Origin: Flavobacteriales bacterium UBA5939
Lineage (GTDB): Bacteria > Bacteroidota > Bacteroidia > Flavobacteriales > Schleiferiaceae
Direction: 5' to 3'
Length of the DNA: 20,297 nucleotides
Assembly (NCBI GenBank): GCA_002430755.1
Contig: DJCX01000150.1
Coordinates: 1 to 20,297 of the forward strand
Shown here: one piece after another, positions 1 through 7,494 of the stretch
Numbering within the stretch: position 1 is the stretch's first letter
Layout of the letters: every line of letters starts with the position of its first letter
Position numbers and translations under genes: made by a program
The notes under the pieces: model-generated
Databases searched by the model: none
What the model saw: only the letters and a program-made list of their open reading frames with translations
What the model was told of the DNA's origin: nothing

Positions 1-1122
1 GAGGAAGTGTTGACCAACTTACCCATCATCAAAGCCTTTGTGGCAGAAGAGGCCATGTCTAAACGCTACGAGCAAAGCCTTGCTGCTTGGACGCGTCATA
101 TGATCAGCGTGTTCCGCAAGCGTGACCTGAGCTCACCTATTGCCGAAGTGCTGGGCGTAAGCGTTCTCTTGGTCGTCTTATACCTCGGGGGAATGGAAGT
201 CATCGCGGGGCGCAGCCTAACCGGTGGCGAACTTATCGCATTCGTGGTGTTGTTTTATCAATTGATCCCTGCTTTTAAGAACGTGACGAACGCGCTGTAC
301 GACATTCAAAAAGGCAACGCTTCTGCCGCCCGTGTTTTTGAAGTGCTGGACATGGAGGAGGCGAAGAATGGAAGCATAGCTCCAAAAGACAGTCAGTGGC
401 AAGAGGACATTACGTTCTCTGGGGTCCAATTCGCATACGATGAGCACCCCATCATTAACCAACTAGAACTCATTATTCCAGCCGGGAAGACCACCGCTCT
501 TGTGGGGCCTTCAGGCTCTGGAAAAACGACCTTACTTCACCTTTTGGCCGGGTTTGCACACCCACAGCAAGGATCGATAACGTTGGGCGACCTTAACTTA
601 CAAGACGCCGAGCTCAAGGCTTACAGAAGAAATTTAGGTTGGGTGCCGCAGCAACCGTTGTTGTTCAATACTTCTTTTGCTGGGAACGTTGCCTTGGGTA
701 GTACGCCAGACCTAACCAAGGTTGGTGAAGCATTAGAGGCTGCCTACTGTACAGAGTTTGCCGGGGATTGGGCCACGGGTAAAGCCATTGGCGAAGGCGG
801 ATCTACCTTGAGTGGTGGTCAGCGCCAACGATTGAGTATTGCACGTGCCTTTTATGCCGATCCGAAGCTGTTGTTGTTGGATGAAGCAACCGCCGCACTC
901 GACAATGAAAGTGAAGCAAGGGTGCAACAGGCACTCGAGGGGTTGATGAAGGACCGCACGACTGTGGTTGTGGCGCACCGATTGAGTACCATTAAGAACG
1001 CTGACCAGATCGCATATATCGAGGAGGGTCGTGTGGTAGAATTGGGTACACATGCTCAACTGATTGAAAAGGGCGGAAAGTATGCTGCATTGGTTAACTT
1101 AGGAGACCTGAACGCAGAATAA
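1..1122 (+). CDS. ABC transporter, fused membrane and ATP-binding domains (5' truncated)
   Basis: The frame is open to the left edge, so this is the C-terminal part (374 codons) of an exporter half-transporter of the MsbA/multidrug type that probably works as a homodimer in the inner membrane. The first ~115 residues are the end of the transmembrane domain, with a hydrophobic segment at about nt 150-190 and another at about 230-270. The nucleotide-binding domain is complete: Walker A GPSGSGKTT at 505-531, a Q-loop in WVPQQP, signature LSGGQ at 808-822, Walker B LLLLDE at 868-885 and the switch histidine (VAHRLS) at 976-978. The GTG at 7-9 is internal to the family and is not a true start. The TAA stop overlaps the ATG of the next gene (TAATG), which suggests translational coupling. 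The substrate (lipid, drug or peptide) cannot be told from this fragment. Confidence 0.93.
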   Translation, partial: EEVLTNLPIIKAFVAEEAMSKRYEQSLAAWTRHMISVFRKRDLSSPIAEVLGVSVLLVVLYLGGMEVIAGRSLTGGELIAFVVLFYQLIPAFKNVTNALYDIQKGNASAARVFEVLDMEEAKNGSIAPKDSQWQEDITFSGVQFAYDEHPIINQLELIIPAGKTTALVGPSGSGKTTLLHLLAGFAHPQQGSITLGDLNLQDAELKAYRRNLGWVPQQPLLFNTSFAGNVALGSTPDLTKVGEALEAAYCTEFAGDWATGKAIGEGGSTLSGGQRQRLSIARAFYADPKLLLLDEATAALDNESEARVQQALEGLMKDRTTVVVAHRLSTIKNADQIAYIEEGRVVELGTHAQLIEKGGKYAALVNLGDLNAE

Positions 1123-1535
1123 TGAACCACCACCTCACCAAGATAGAACACCTCGGCATCGCCGTGAAGAGCCTCGAAGACGGCAATGCTTTGTACACCA
1201 AAATTTTGGGCGTGCCTCCCTACAAAGAAGAGGCCGTAGAGAGCGAAGGGGTGCGTACGAGTTTCTTTAAAGCGGGTCCAAACAAGATCGAGCTATTGGA
1301 AGCGTCAAATCCGGACAGCCCCATCGCGAAATTCATTGAAAAGCGTGGCGAAGGCATACATCATGTAGCTTATGCTGTGGAGGATATCAAGGCCGAGATG
1401 GCACGTCTCGAAGGCGAAGGATTCACTTTGCTGAACAAAGAGCCCAAAGCGGGTGCTGATAATAAATGGGTGTGTTTCTTGCACCCCAAAGGCACGGGTG
1501 GTACGTTAATCGAACTTTGCCAGGACCGCGGGTAA
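1122..1535 (+). CDS. mce: Methylmalonyl-CoA epimerase (VOC family)
   Basis: The 137-residue product has the usual length of this enzyme, which interconverts (R)- and (S)-methylmalonyl-CoA so that propionyl-CoA or succinyl-CoA flux can pass through methylmalonyl-CoA mutase in the cytoplasm. Two VOC beta-alpha-beta-beta-beta modules are visible. Likely metal ligands are H10 (IEHLGIAV), E57 (KIELLE), H80 or H81 (GIHHVAY) and E131 (TLIEL), the pattern of the epimerase family. The segments SPIAKFIEKRGEGIHH and FLHPKGTGG are also typical. The ATG shares one base with the stop of the ABC transporter. The last 30 bp overlap the tail of the convergent HAD gene. The alternative of a generic glyoxalase-like protein is much less likely given these motifs. 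Confidence 0.93.
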   Translation: MNHHLTKIEHLGIAVKSLEDGNALYTKILGVPPYKEEAVESEGVRTSFFKAGPNKIELLEASNPDSPIAKFIEKRGEGIHHVAYAVEDIKAEMARLEGEGFTLLNKEPKAGADNKWVCFLHPKGTGGTLIELCQDRG

Positions 1536-2117
1536 TTCCTTGGCTAAATCTTGCTCTTGTAGGTTGAACATGAAGGTGTTGATGCCTAAGGCTTCTGCAG
1601 CTTCGATGTTGGCTGAAGAATCGTCCACGAACAACACTTCTTCTGGTTTGGCGTCCATATGCTCAAGTACGTAGTTGAAATAGCTTGCATCTGGTTTTCT
1701 GTGGCCAATTTCATACGATAAAAACAACGCTTCAAACTTCTCTACGAAGCTGTTCCACAAGAATGGACCGGCTTGTTTTCGAATGTGTTTGATGTGCGCT
1801 TCGTTCGTATTACTTACCAGACATAAATCATAAGACTTACCTAGTTTCTTTAGGAAAAGCGTAGGGTCAGTCATTTCACCTAGCAGCACATTCCAAGCAT
1901 GTGCTATGGCGGAAGAACTCTGAAGGTATTTACAACTCGAAGCGATCTCCTGGAAGAATTGCGCTGAGGTAATCTCGCCTACTTCGAATTCGTGGTTGAG
2001 GCGCTGAATGCCTTCCTCAGTGAATTGGACCCCACGATTCTCAAATGCTTCTTTTGTGCGTTCAGGGAAGATGGGAATGAAGACGTTTCCGAAGTCGAAC
2101 CAAATTTGCTTTATCAT
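1506..2117 (-). CDS. HAD-superfamily phosphatase, YihX-like
   Basis: A 203-residue haloacid dehalogenase-fold hydrolase, presumably a cytoplasmic sugar-phosphate or nucleotide phosphatase. Motif I is DFGNV (nucleophile D8), with glycine rather than aspartate two residues later, as in E. coli YihX (DLGNV). Motif II is SNTN, motif III the lysine of HRKPD, and motif IV the DD of FVDDSSANIEAA. The cap region with FEVGEITSAQFF also resembles YihX, an alpha-glucose-1-phosphate phosphatase, and the length is close to it. The substrate is not provable from sequence. The ATG at 2117 gives motif I its normal position near the N-terminus. No clear Shine-Dalgarno site is present. The 3' end overlaps the epimerase gene by 30 bp. 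Confidence 0.88.
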   Translation of the reverse strand: MIKQIWFDFGNVFIPIFPERTKEAFENRGVQFTEEGIQRLNHEFEVGEITSAQFFQEIASSCKYLQSSSAIAHAWNVLLGEMTDPTLFLKKLGKSYDLCLVSNTNEAHIKHIRKQAGPFLWNSFVEKFEALFLSYEIGHRKPDASYFNYVLEHMDAKPEEVLFVDDSSANIEAAEALGINTFMFNLQEQDLAKELPAVLAKFD

Positions 2118-2188
2118 GGTCTGGGGCTTAAATCTTGCTGCAAGTTATAGTTCATTTAACCTGAATGCCGTGACCAATGTTTGCTCAA

Positions 2189-3838
2189 TTAGTGAACGGT
2201 AAATTTTACAATCGTAGCCTTCTGACCATCCGTGAGCTTCAATACATATTGCCCAGGGCGCAATGCAGTAATGTTGATTTTATGATCAATCACAAGCCCA
2301 GTAAGTAATGTTCTGCCTACGTAATCAGTGATCTCATAATTCAAATTCACACCACCTAGAACATTCAAAACGTCTATGGCAGGATTAGGATAGACAGCCA
2401 CGTTTAATGCATTTTCATCAATGCCAATTCCGTAAACGGTCACACTGATACTCGCGGTATCCGACATGCCGTAGGTCCATGCAATTGCGCTGAGTTCACC
2501 AGGCCCGTTACCACTTACTCCCCAAGCGATTTGAACGCTGTCGATGCCGTAAGCCATTTCTATAGATCCGTTGGTTACCATCCATTGCACACTGTCTACA
2601 TAACCGCTGTGTTGAAGGGCGTAGGTAATAGTGTCGTTGCCATAGATGGAATCTGTAGGAGCAGCAATTAGTATGATAGGAGCATCAACGGCGAACGTGG
2701 TACTGTCCACCAAAGCACGATTACAGGCGCCCATGAAAGAAACAGAATCTACATTGTAGTCGAAGACCAAGCTCCAAGTACCCGGGGTGAGTAAGGCTGA
2801 ACTAAGCAGCCTGAAATTCTTGAAAGAATTGTCCGTTGGCTGTGCTGAAAGTACATAGGCTGTAGCTCCCATTGGATCAGTCAATCTTACCTGAACGGAA
2901 TCAAAATTCGCACTGTTTGGGTAGATCGGATGCGATGTGCTTACATGTATGGTGTCACTCAGGAAATTGGCCGAGGCAGAATCTACTGTAGCATTTGCCA
3001 AGTTTGATGAAGCATTGTTGTGGAAGTTGAAGATGAACTCCTTTTCGGTGATGCCCATAAACTTGAAAGTCCCGGTAGTATCCTTGTCCCATTCAGTTAC
3101 TTTAATACTTACTACTGCCGTCTGCTGTACGGAACTCTGCGCCACCATAGTGCCGCTTACAGGGTCTATAATTAATGATCCGTTCGTTCCTAAAGGTGTA
3201 GCATTGCTATACCCAGGGGCATATGCAATGTTGGAGGGAGTCAAGAAGTTAGCGCTACCCCCTTTTACATTTGTGATTTGGTACGAGAGGCTGTCACCAT
3301 CAGTATCAGGGTAGTTGAGTACAAATGAAGAGGGCGTATTTAGAGGCGCCGCCATGATTCTATTATCAAATTCTACACTGTTGTTGTATTGACGTCCTGA
3401 GGGACGAGAAGTAACAATCCGAGTGGTCAAATAAATGCTTTGTGAAGAAGGGTTGCTTAGGTTGGTCGCTGTCATTGGACGACAACAAGTCGAATAGGCA
3501 AAATCATATACGCTGGCTGCGTTCAAAGTAACATTTGCACTGTATTTGTGTACCGCGTAATTGATGGTTGAATTACAAGTATTGGTTGGCGTGGTAACAC
3601 TCGCTTGTGTTAATGAAAGCGTTGATACTGTACTCTGGTTGGTCTTTTTGTAATAGACGGAGGCAGTACTAGGAAGGTTTACCCCAGTTACGTCTCTGAA
3701 CAAATAGAGGTTGATTTTATAGGTGCGCTGATTTCCACTCTGACTTACAAATTCATAAGTGAAGTTTCCGCTAATAAGATGACTAGCTGAGGCTTGAAAG
3801 CCAAAAAGAAGTACTAGGGCGATTAGGATTTTACGCAT
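2189..3838 (-). CDS. Secreted T9SS type A sorting-domain protein
   Basis: A 549-residue exported protein. Residues 1-19 (MRKILIALVLLFGFQASAS) form a signal peptide. The mature start, HLISGNFTYEF...YKINLYLFRDVTG, resembles the N-terminal beta domain of large Bacteroidota surface proteins that begin SHxxGG and continue to a conserved (Y/F)RD. A cadherin-like stretch follows (YPDTDGDSLSYQIT, then IIDPVSGTMV), then Ig-like beta regions. The last ~80 residues are a T9SS sorting domain: YPNP at 483-486, DYVGRTLLTG, and the terminal GQYVLKLTDGQKATIVKF. Such domains direct passage through the outer membrane and are usually cleaved. No catalytic motif is visible; adhesion or a structural surface role is a guess. 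It lies 71 bp upstream of the HAD gene on the same strand, so co-transcription is possible. Confidence 0.88.
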   Translation of the reverse strand: MRKILIALVLLFGFQASASHLISGNFTYEFVSQSGNQRTYKINLYLFRDVTGVNLPSTASVYYKKTNQSTVSTLSLTQASVTTPTNTCNSTINYAVHKYSANVTLNAASVYDFAYSTCCRPMTATNLSNPSSQSIYLTTRIVTSRPSGRQYNNSVEFDNRIMAAPLNTPSSFVLNYPDTDGDSLSYQITNVKGGSANFLTPSNIAYAPGYSNATPLGTNGSLIIDPVSGTMVAQSSVQQTAVVSIKVTEWDKDTTGTFKFMGITEKEFIFNFHNNASSNLANATVDSASANFLSDTIHVSTSHPIYPNSANFDSVQVRLTDPMGATAYVLSAQPTDNSFKNFRLLSSALLTPGTWSLVFDYNVDSVSFMGACNRALVDSTTFAVDAPIILIAAPTDSIYGNDTITYALQHSGYVDSVQWMVTNGSIEMAYGIDSVQIAWGVSGNGPGELSAIAWTYGMSDTASISVTVYGIGIDENALNVAVYPNPAIDVLNVLGGVNLNYEITDYVGRTLLTGLVIDHKINITALRPGQYVLKLTDGQKATIVKFTVH

Positions 3839-3855
3839 GGTTCGTCAATTTATTT

Positions 3856-3884
3856 CGAAGATAAGGGTTCCGATTTTACCCAAT
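3856..3884 (-). promoter_or_regulatory. Candidate Bacteroidota-type promoter for the gene starting at 3838
   Basis: Read on the minus strand, ATTG is followed after 17 bases by TATCTTCG, one mismatch from the Bacteroidota -7 consensus TAnnTTTG with a suitable -33 spacing. It sits just upstream of the ATG at 3838 and would give a leader of only 10-15 nt. This is a pattern match only. Confidence 0.35.
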
Positions 3885-3913
3885 CTGTTCAATGAGTAAA
3901 CGGCGCTGAAAAT

Positions 3914-3947
3914 TTTAGTTACTATCTACACATCTGCACTATATTTG
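3914..3947 (+). promoter_or_regulatory. Candidate promoter of the tRNA gene
   Basis: TATATTTG at 3940-3947 matches the Bacteroidota -7 element TAnnTTTG exactly. A T-rich TTTTAG lies about 21 bases upstream in the place of the -33 element. The tRNA begins 8 bases after the -7 element, so transcription would start at or just before its 5' end. Confidence 0.6.
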
Positions 3948-3954
3948 CCCTCCC

Positions 3955-4028
3955 GGGCTCATAGCTCAGTTGGTTAGAGCACCTGACTCATAATCAGGTG
4001 GTCGCAGGTTCGAGCCCTGCTGGGCCCA
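3955..4028 (+). tRNA. tRNA with CAU anticodon (tRNA-Ile2 or elongator tRNA-Met)
   Basis: A complete 74-nt cloverleaf. The acceptor stem is GGGCTCA with TGGGCCC (4021-4027, one G-U pair), and the discriminator is A4028. The D-arm contains AGCTCAGTTGGTTAGAGC. The anticodon stem CCTGA/TCAGG encloses the loop CTCATAA with CAU at 3989-3991. The T-arm is GCAGG-TTCGAGC-CCTGC. The 3' CCA is not encoded. It is not an initiator, because the acceptor ends G1-C72 and the anticodon stem lacks the three G-C pairs. CAU can mean elongator Met or the lysidine-modified Ile that reads AUA. The C4-G69 pair is one feature of E. coli tRNA-Ile2, but I cannot settle the identity by eye. Confidence 0.95.
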
Positions 4029-4031
4029 CTT

Positions 4032-4060
4032 AAAGCACTTCCATTTGGAGGTGCTTTTTT
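4032..4060 (+). terminator. Rho-independent terminator after the tRNA
   Basis: An 11-bp stem AAAGCACTTCC / GGAGGTGCTTT (one G-U pair) closes a 4-base ATTT loop and runs into six T's. It begins four bases past the tRNA. The 27 bases at 4034-4060 recur exactly at 4809-4835. Confidence 0.9.
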
Positions 4061-4165
4061 GTTTCGCCGACCACAATTGTTTAGTAATAAGTTGTTTAGG
4101 GTCAAAATGAAACAAAATGCCATGTTATAAATGCTAAATTCCTAGTTGAATTAAAAAATCATGTC

Positions 4166-4780
4166 ATGAAAAAATTACACATTATTCTTCTTTTTGTTGG
4201 GGGTTTTAGCTTTGCTGCTATAGCCCAAGATTATGCTGAGAATTCCTTTGGAATTTACACTTCAGGACCGGCTCAGGCCTTCGGTATACAATGGAATCAT
4301 CAAATAACTGAGAAAACAACACTTAGTGCTCAATATGGACAACCCGTTGAGCAATCATGGGATGCTACTGATCCGTATTATCCAACTGACGACAACTCAG
4401 GCCAAGGATATACTGGAACCACCTTCCAAGGATCCTGGACTGGTGTTGTTCTTAATCATCGTCCTTTTGAAAGCTTTGATGCTTTTAGAGTATACGTAGG
4501 AGCAGGAGTTGTTCGTTTAGGCGGAAATCTTGAGGGATTGGACGATGGACATCGCTATTTTATTAATGGACATGGACCATTTCAATCTATGGGAGTTGGT
4601 TATGGCCTCAAACCAGTAAAAGGGTTCCAGTGGGGTATTGATGTCGGCTTACTTCGTGTGCCTGGATTTACTACTCAGACAGATGGTGATAATGCTGCTG
4701 CTGTTATGGATTTGACGATAGTCAATCATGAGTTACCGTTCTTTCCAAACGCACAGATTACGGTAGCCTGGGGATTTTAA
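4166..4780 (+). CDS. Exported protein of unknown function, possibly outer-membrane barrel
   Basis: I do not recognise this 204-residue product. Residues 1-21 (MKKLHIILLFVGGFSFAAIAQ) are a clear signal peptide. The mature part has alternating polar and hydrophobic beta segments rich in Gly and aromatics: NSFGIYTSGPAQAFGIQWNH, FDAFRVYVGAGVVRLGG, FQSMGVGYGLKPVKGFQWG, QITVAWGF. The C-terminal phenylalanine fits a beta-barrel signal, so a small eight-stranded outer-membrane barrel is plausible. No sorting domain is present. The gene is visibly more AT-rich than the long operon downstream (codons such as AAA, TTA, CTT, GAA). It stands alone, bracketed by two identical terminator hairpins, with a 105-bp upstream gap in which I could not fix a promoter. 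The ATG at 4166 is chosen because it begins the signal peptide directly. Confidence 0.75.
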   Translation: MKKLHIILLFVGGFSFAAIAQDYAENSFGIYTSGPAQAFGIQWNHQITEKTTLSAQYGQPVEQSWDATDPYYPTDDNSGQGYTGTTFQGSWTGVVLNHRPFESFDAFRVYVGAGVVRLGGNLEGLDDGHRYFINGHGPFQSMGVGYGLKPVKGFQWGIDVGLLRVPGFTTQTDGDNAAAVMDLTIVNHELPFFPNAQITVAWGF

Positions 4781-4802
4781 AAAGAATCATTTTTTATTTT
4801 TG

Positions 4803-4835
4803 AAAAAGAGCACTTCCATTTGGAGGTGCTTTTTT
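4803..4835. terminator. Bidirectional terminator, exact copy of the tRNA terminator hairpin
   Basis: The same hairpin and T-run as after the tRNA (27 identical bases at 4809-4835) lies 28 bp past the stop of the exported-protein gene. Here an A-run (4803-4807) precedes the stem, so the minus strand also has a T-run, which could stop transcription from the convergent gene ending at 4985. The stretch from 4836 to 4984 is AT-rich and I see no gene in it. Confidence 0.85.
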
Positions 4836-4984
4836 ATTTCAAGAAGTCCTGTAATTATTGACTTCACTAAAAATTGATAATCCAAGTTATGGACCTAAGT
4901 CCTTAATTTCCAGATGCTTCACTTCTATTCCTATAAAGTAATTGAGGATTACTTTCCAGTGCTATTTATTTCGTTGAATACTTA

Positions 4985-5473
4985 CTACTTAATGGTGCTG
5001 TTCAATTGCTCAGTCAATTGACCAAATACCTTATCTCTTTTAATTTGCCAGTATTTGGATGTAGAAGTTAATACCGCATAGGAAACTGATGTCACTCCAA
5101 CAGTGTTGCCGGTCAAATAAATGACTCTTGCTAATTCCGAGTTTTCATGGGGCCACAGATCGTATGGATCTTCTACCATCCAGCCCACACCTCTAATACA
5201 AATTGCAGCACCCAGTCCAAGTCCTCCCAGTACATAGCCTCTAAAAACCCTTGGAAGTATTCCTTGTTCCGCTCTCTTGTTAAACAAGATTCCTTTCATA
5301 AAATTTACTTGAGCTTGCCCTCCAACTTGATATTCTTCAATAAGTTGTCCCACTTGTTCTAAGGAAAGATCCTCCCCATTTCTTGAGAAAGATCCTCCAT
5401 TGTATTGAATAAGGTCTTGACTAAAAGCAGAGAATGATAAAAGAAATGCGGATAATACTGTGAGTAGTTTCAT
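4985..5473 (-). CDS. Unrecognised small exported/membrane protein
   Basis: A 162-residue product with no family I can name. I chose the ATG at 5473 because it begins a signal peptide (MKLLTVLSAFLLSFSAFSQ). A longer frame from 5515 would add a non-signal leader and overlap the upstream gene. After a short polar region (LIQYNGGSFSRNGEDLSLEQ) comes an amphipathic helix-like stretch, then a Gly-rich hydrophobic segment (VLGGLGLGAAICIRGVGW) that could span or associate with a membrane. A second mildly hydrophobic stretch (VIYLTGNTVGVTSVSYAV) precedes a basic tail. Small proteins of this make-up are common in Bacteroidota next to unrelated genes. It starts 16 bp after the pseudouridine synthase stop on the same strand, so the two may share a transcript. 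Confidence 0.65.
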   Translation of the reverse strand: MKLLTVLSAFLLSFSAFSQDLIQYNGGSFSRNGEDLSLEQVGQLIEEYQVGGQAQVNFMKGILFNKRAEQGILPRVFRGYVLGGLGLGAAICIRGVGWMVEDPYDLWPHENSELARVIYLTGNTVGVTSVSYAVLTSTSKYWQIKRDKVFGQLTEQLNSTIK

Positions 5474-5489
5474 TGTATATGGATTTGAT

Positions 5490-6158
5490 TTACTCGAAGT
5501 TATTCCAAAAATCATTCACCGGTGATGGAGCTTCATAAGTCAAGGGACTGCTATTTACAGATTCTGGAAGTTCTATGGATCTGGCGTGAAGCGCTATTTG
5601 AAGTTTTTGGTAGGGCGCAGTTGAGCCATATTTCTCATCGCCGATAATGGGACAACCGATGTGGCTGAGTTGGGCGCGGATTTGGTGGAAACGGCCTGTT
5701 TTAGGTTTTATTTCTACTAGGAATTGATCCTCAAAAGTGGATAAGACTTTATAGCTCAGCTCTGCTTTTTTGGCACCATTCACCTTCGGGTCAACGACCA
5801 GCGCTTTTTTACTTTTTTGATCTATTAGTAGATGGTGGATAAGCACGCCTTTTTCCTCTTTTGGTGCTTTGGAGATAATGGCCCAATAAGTTTTCTGGAT
5901 TTGACGCTCTTCGAACCACCGGTTCAGGGTTCTTAGTGTGCCTGGCTTTTTAGCGAAGATGACCACGCCGCTAGTTACTCGGTCTAGTCGGTGTACAACT
6001 CCAAGAAAGGGGTTATTTATTTTTCGCTTGAGATAGGCGCGGTAATTAGCCTCTAGATTATTGACCTCAAAGGGGTTGTCTTCGGTAATAATTCCTGCAG
6101 GTTTTTGAACGACCAACAATTGATTCGATTCAAACAAAACACCTTCTTTTTCTACCAT
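5490..6158 (-). CDS. RluA-family RNA pseudouridine synthase
   Basis: A 222-residue enzyme that isomerises uridine to pseudouridine in rRNA or tRNA. The catalytic motif HRLDR is at 56-60, with nucleophile D59. An N-terminal LLVVQKPAGIITE gives the family's KPAG motif. Later come the KTYWAI strand and the C-terminal GRFHQIRAQLSHIGCPIIGDEKYG block. There is no N-terminal S4 domain, so it belongs with the short RluA/TruC-like members rather than RluB/E/F or RluC/D. The target position cannot be assigned. It is divergent from the nuclease gene that begins at 6238; the 79-bp gap between them should hold both promoters, but no convincing consensus is visible there. Confidence 0.93.
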   Translation of the reverse strand: MVEKEGVLFESNQLLVVQKPAGIITEDNPFEVNNLEANYRAYLKRKINNPFLGVVHRLDRVTSGVVIFAKKPGTLRTLNRWFEERQIQKTYWAIISKAPKEEKGVLIHHLLIDQKSKKALVVDPKVNGAKKAELSYKVLSTFEDQFLVEIKPKTGRFHQIRAQLSHIGCPIIGDEKYGSTAPYQKLQIALHARSIELPESVNSSPLTYEAPSPVNDFWNNFE

Positions 6159-6237
6159 GCGGGCAAGCTACTGATTTCGTATGAATTTTACAGCTAAGCG
6201 CTTCCTTTTGACAAGATTATGTTGCATCTTCAAACCA

Positions 6238-7494
6238 ATGAAACGTTGGGGTCTGTTATTACTTTTTTACTTTGGTTACCAGTTAGTTACAGCACAAGTA
6301 ACTACGGTTCGAGTGATGACTTACAACATCTTGAACTACAGAAATTCCACCAACGAATGCAACGGCAATACAAACTCTGCGAGTAGTAAGGAGGTGGCCT
6401 TGGATACCATCGTTCGCAATATGCAGCCTCACATCATTTGTTTTCAGGAGGTCGGTGCATCTGCAAACAACGCTACCTATTTGCTGAATAACGCATTGAA
6501 TACTTCTAGTGCGTCCAACTGGACAACGACGAATTACACCAACAATAGCTTTTCCTCTTTAACCAATGTCATTGCCTACCGCAGTGACATTTTTGGTTTG
6601 ATTGCACAGGATGTTATCACGAAAGACGTGAACAACAATAATCTAGTTCGTGTGGTAGACGTGGCCCAATTCTATTACAAAGACCCGTTGCTCAATGCAC
6701 AGAGCGATACTGTGACTTTTACGGTTTTAAGCGCACACTTTAAGGCGGGTAGCGGAACTTCAAATTCTTCGCAACGCAATGCGATGGCTGGGGCAATCAT
6801 TGATTATATCGAGAACGATGCAGTCGATGCGAACATCATGCTCATGGGCGACTTCAACATGTATGCATCTTCTGAGAGTGGTTACCAGACCTTGATTGCA
6901 GGAAATGGATTCCGTTTTGAAGATCCTATTAACAGTTCGGGAAGCTGGAACAACAACAGTTCATTCGCCGCCATTCATACACAAAGCACCAGAAATGGGG
7001 GTTCGAACAGCTGTTTCTCTGGAGGTGGGTTAGACGATCGATTCGATCAAATTCTTTGTTCTGAAGATATTATAGAGGGTGAAGATGGAATGGTGTACGT
7101 GCCGAATACCTACTTTGCCGTTGGAAATGACGGCAACCATTTTAACGACCCTATAAATGCGGGTACAAATTACAGCGTGAGCAGTACAGTTTTATCTGCG
7201 CTCTACGCCTTAAGCGACCACCTTCCTGTAATCGCAGATTTCGATATTGATCTACAAGGATTGAATACAGTAGAGTTGGAAGTACCAGTTTTAGAAAACC
7301 CAATGCGTCAACCGGCTCAATTGGCCGATTTTTACCTGCGCTATGGTCTTGCTATCTACACGTTGGATGGACGAAAAGTGTTTGAAAAACCGGAAGGTGA
7401 GCCTGCCACAGTTCAAGGGCTTCCAACGGGATTGTATATCGCTCATTGGTCGAAAGACGGGCGAAGCACCACTTCAAAACTAATGCTATGGTAA
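6238..7494 (+). CDS. Exported endonuclease/exonuclease/phosphatase (EEP) family enzyme
   Basis: A 418-residue secreted metal-dependent phosphodiesterase or nuclease. The ATG at 6238 starts a signal peptide (MKRWGLLLLFYFGYQLVTAQ); an in-frame ATG at 6181 would put 19 non-signal residues before it and was rejected. The EEP fold carries its full active-site set: N30 in VMTYNIL, E71 in IICFQEV, H167 in SAHFKAG, D205 and N207 in GDFNMY, D270 in DDRFDQIL, and D327-H328 in SDHLPV. The tail after residue ~340 resembles a weak T9SS sorting domain (YTLDGRKVF, GLPTGLYIAHWSKDGRSTTSKLML) in which the usual YPNP is replaced by LENP. It is the first gene of the tight seven-gene run and overlaps the next by 7 bp. 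The substrate could be DNA, RNA or a phospholipid; in this context extracellular nucleic acid is favoured. Confidence 0.9.
   Translation: MKRWGLLLLFYFGYQLVTAQVTTVRVMTYNILNYRNSTNECNGNTNSASSKEVALDTIVRNMQPHIICFQEVGASANNATYLLNNALNTSSASNWTTTNYTNNSFSSLTNVIAYRSDIFGLIAQDVITKDVNNNNLVRVVDVAQFYYKDPLLNAQSDTVTFTVLSAHFKAGSGTSNSSQRNAMAGAIIDYIENDAVDANIMLMGDFNMYASSESGYQTLIAGNGFRFEDPINSSGSWNNNSSFAAIHTQSTRNGGSNSCFSGGGLDDRFDQILCSEDIIEGEDGMVYVPNTYFAVGNDGNHFNDPINAGTNYSVSSTVLSALYALSDHLPVIADFDIDLQGLNTVELEVPVLENPMRQPAQLADFYLRYGLAIYTLDGRKVFEKPEGEPATVQGLPTGLYIAHWSKDGRSTTSKLMLW

Noticed and set aside
217..462. Minus-strand open frame inside the ABC transporter gene
   Set aside because: It lies wholly antisense to a gene with intact ABC motifs and has no domain or signal of its own. 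The same holds for the minus-strand frame at 733-1059.
3955..4028. tRNA 3' end as an attachment site of an integrated element
   Set aside because: I found no second copy of the tRNA 3' end in the window and no integrase gene. Only the terminator is duplicated.
6159..6237. Promoter for the divergent synthase and nuclease genes
   Set aside because: TTTTG at 6206-6210 and TATGTTG at 6218-6224 are too close together to form a -33/-7 pair, and no better pair was seen.
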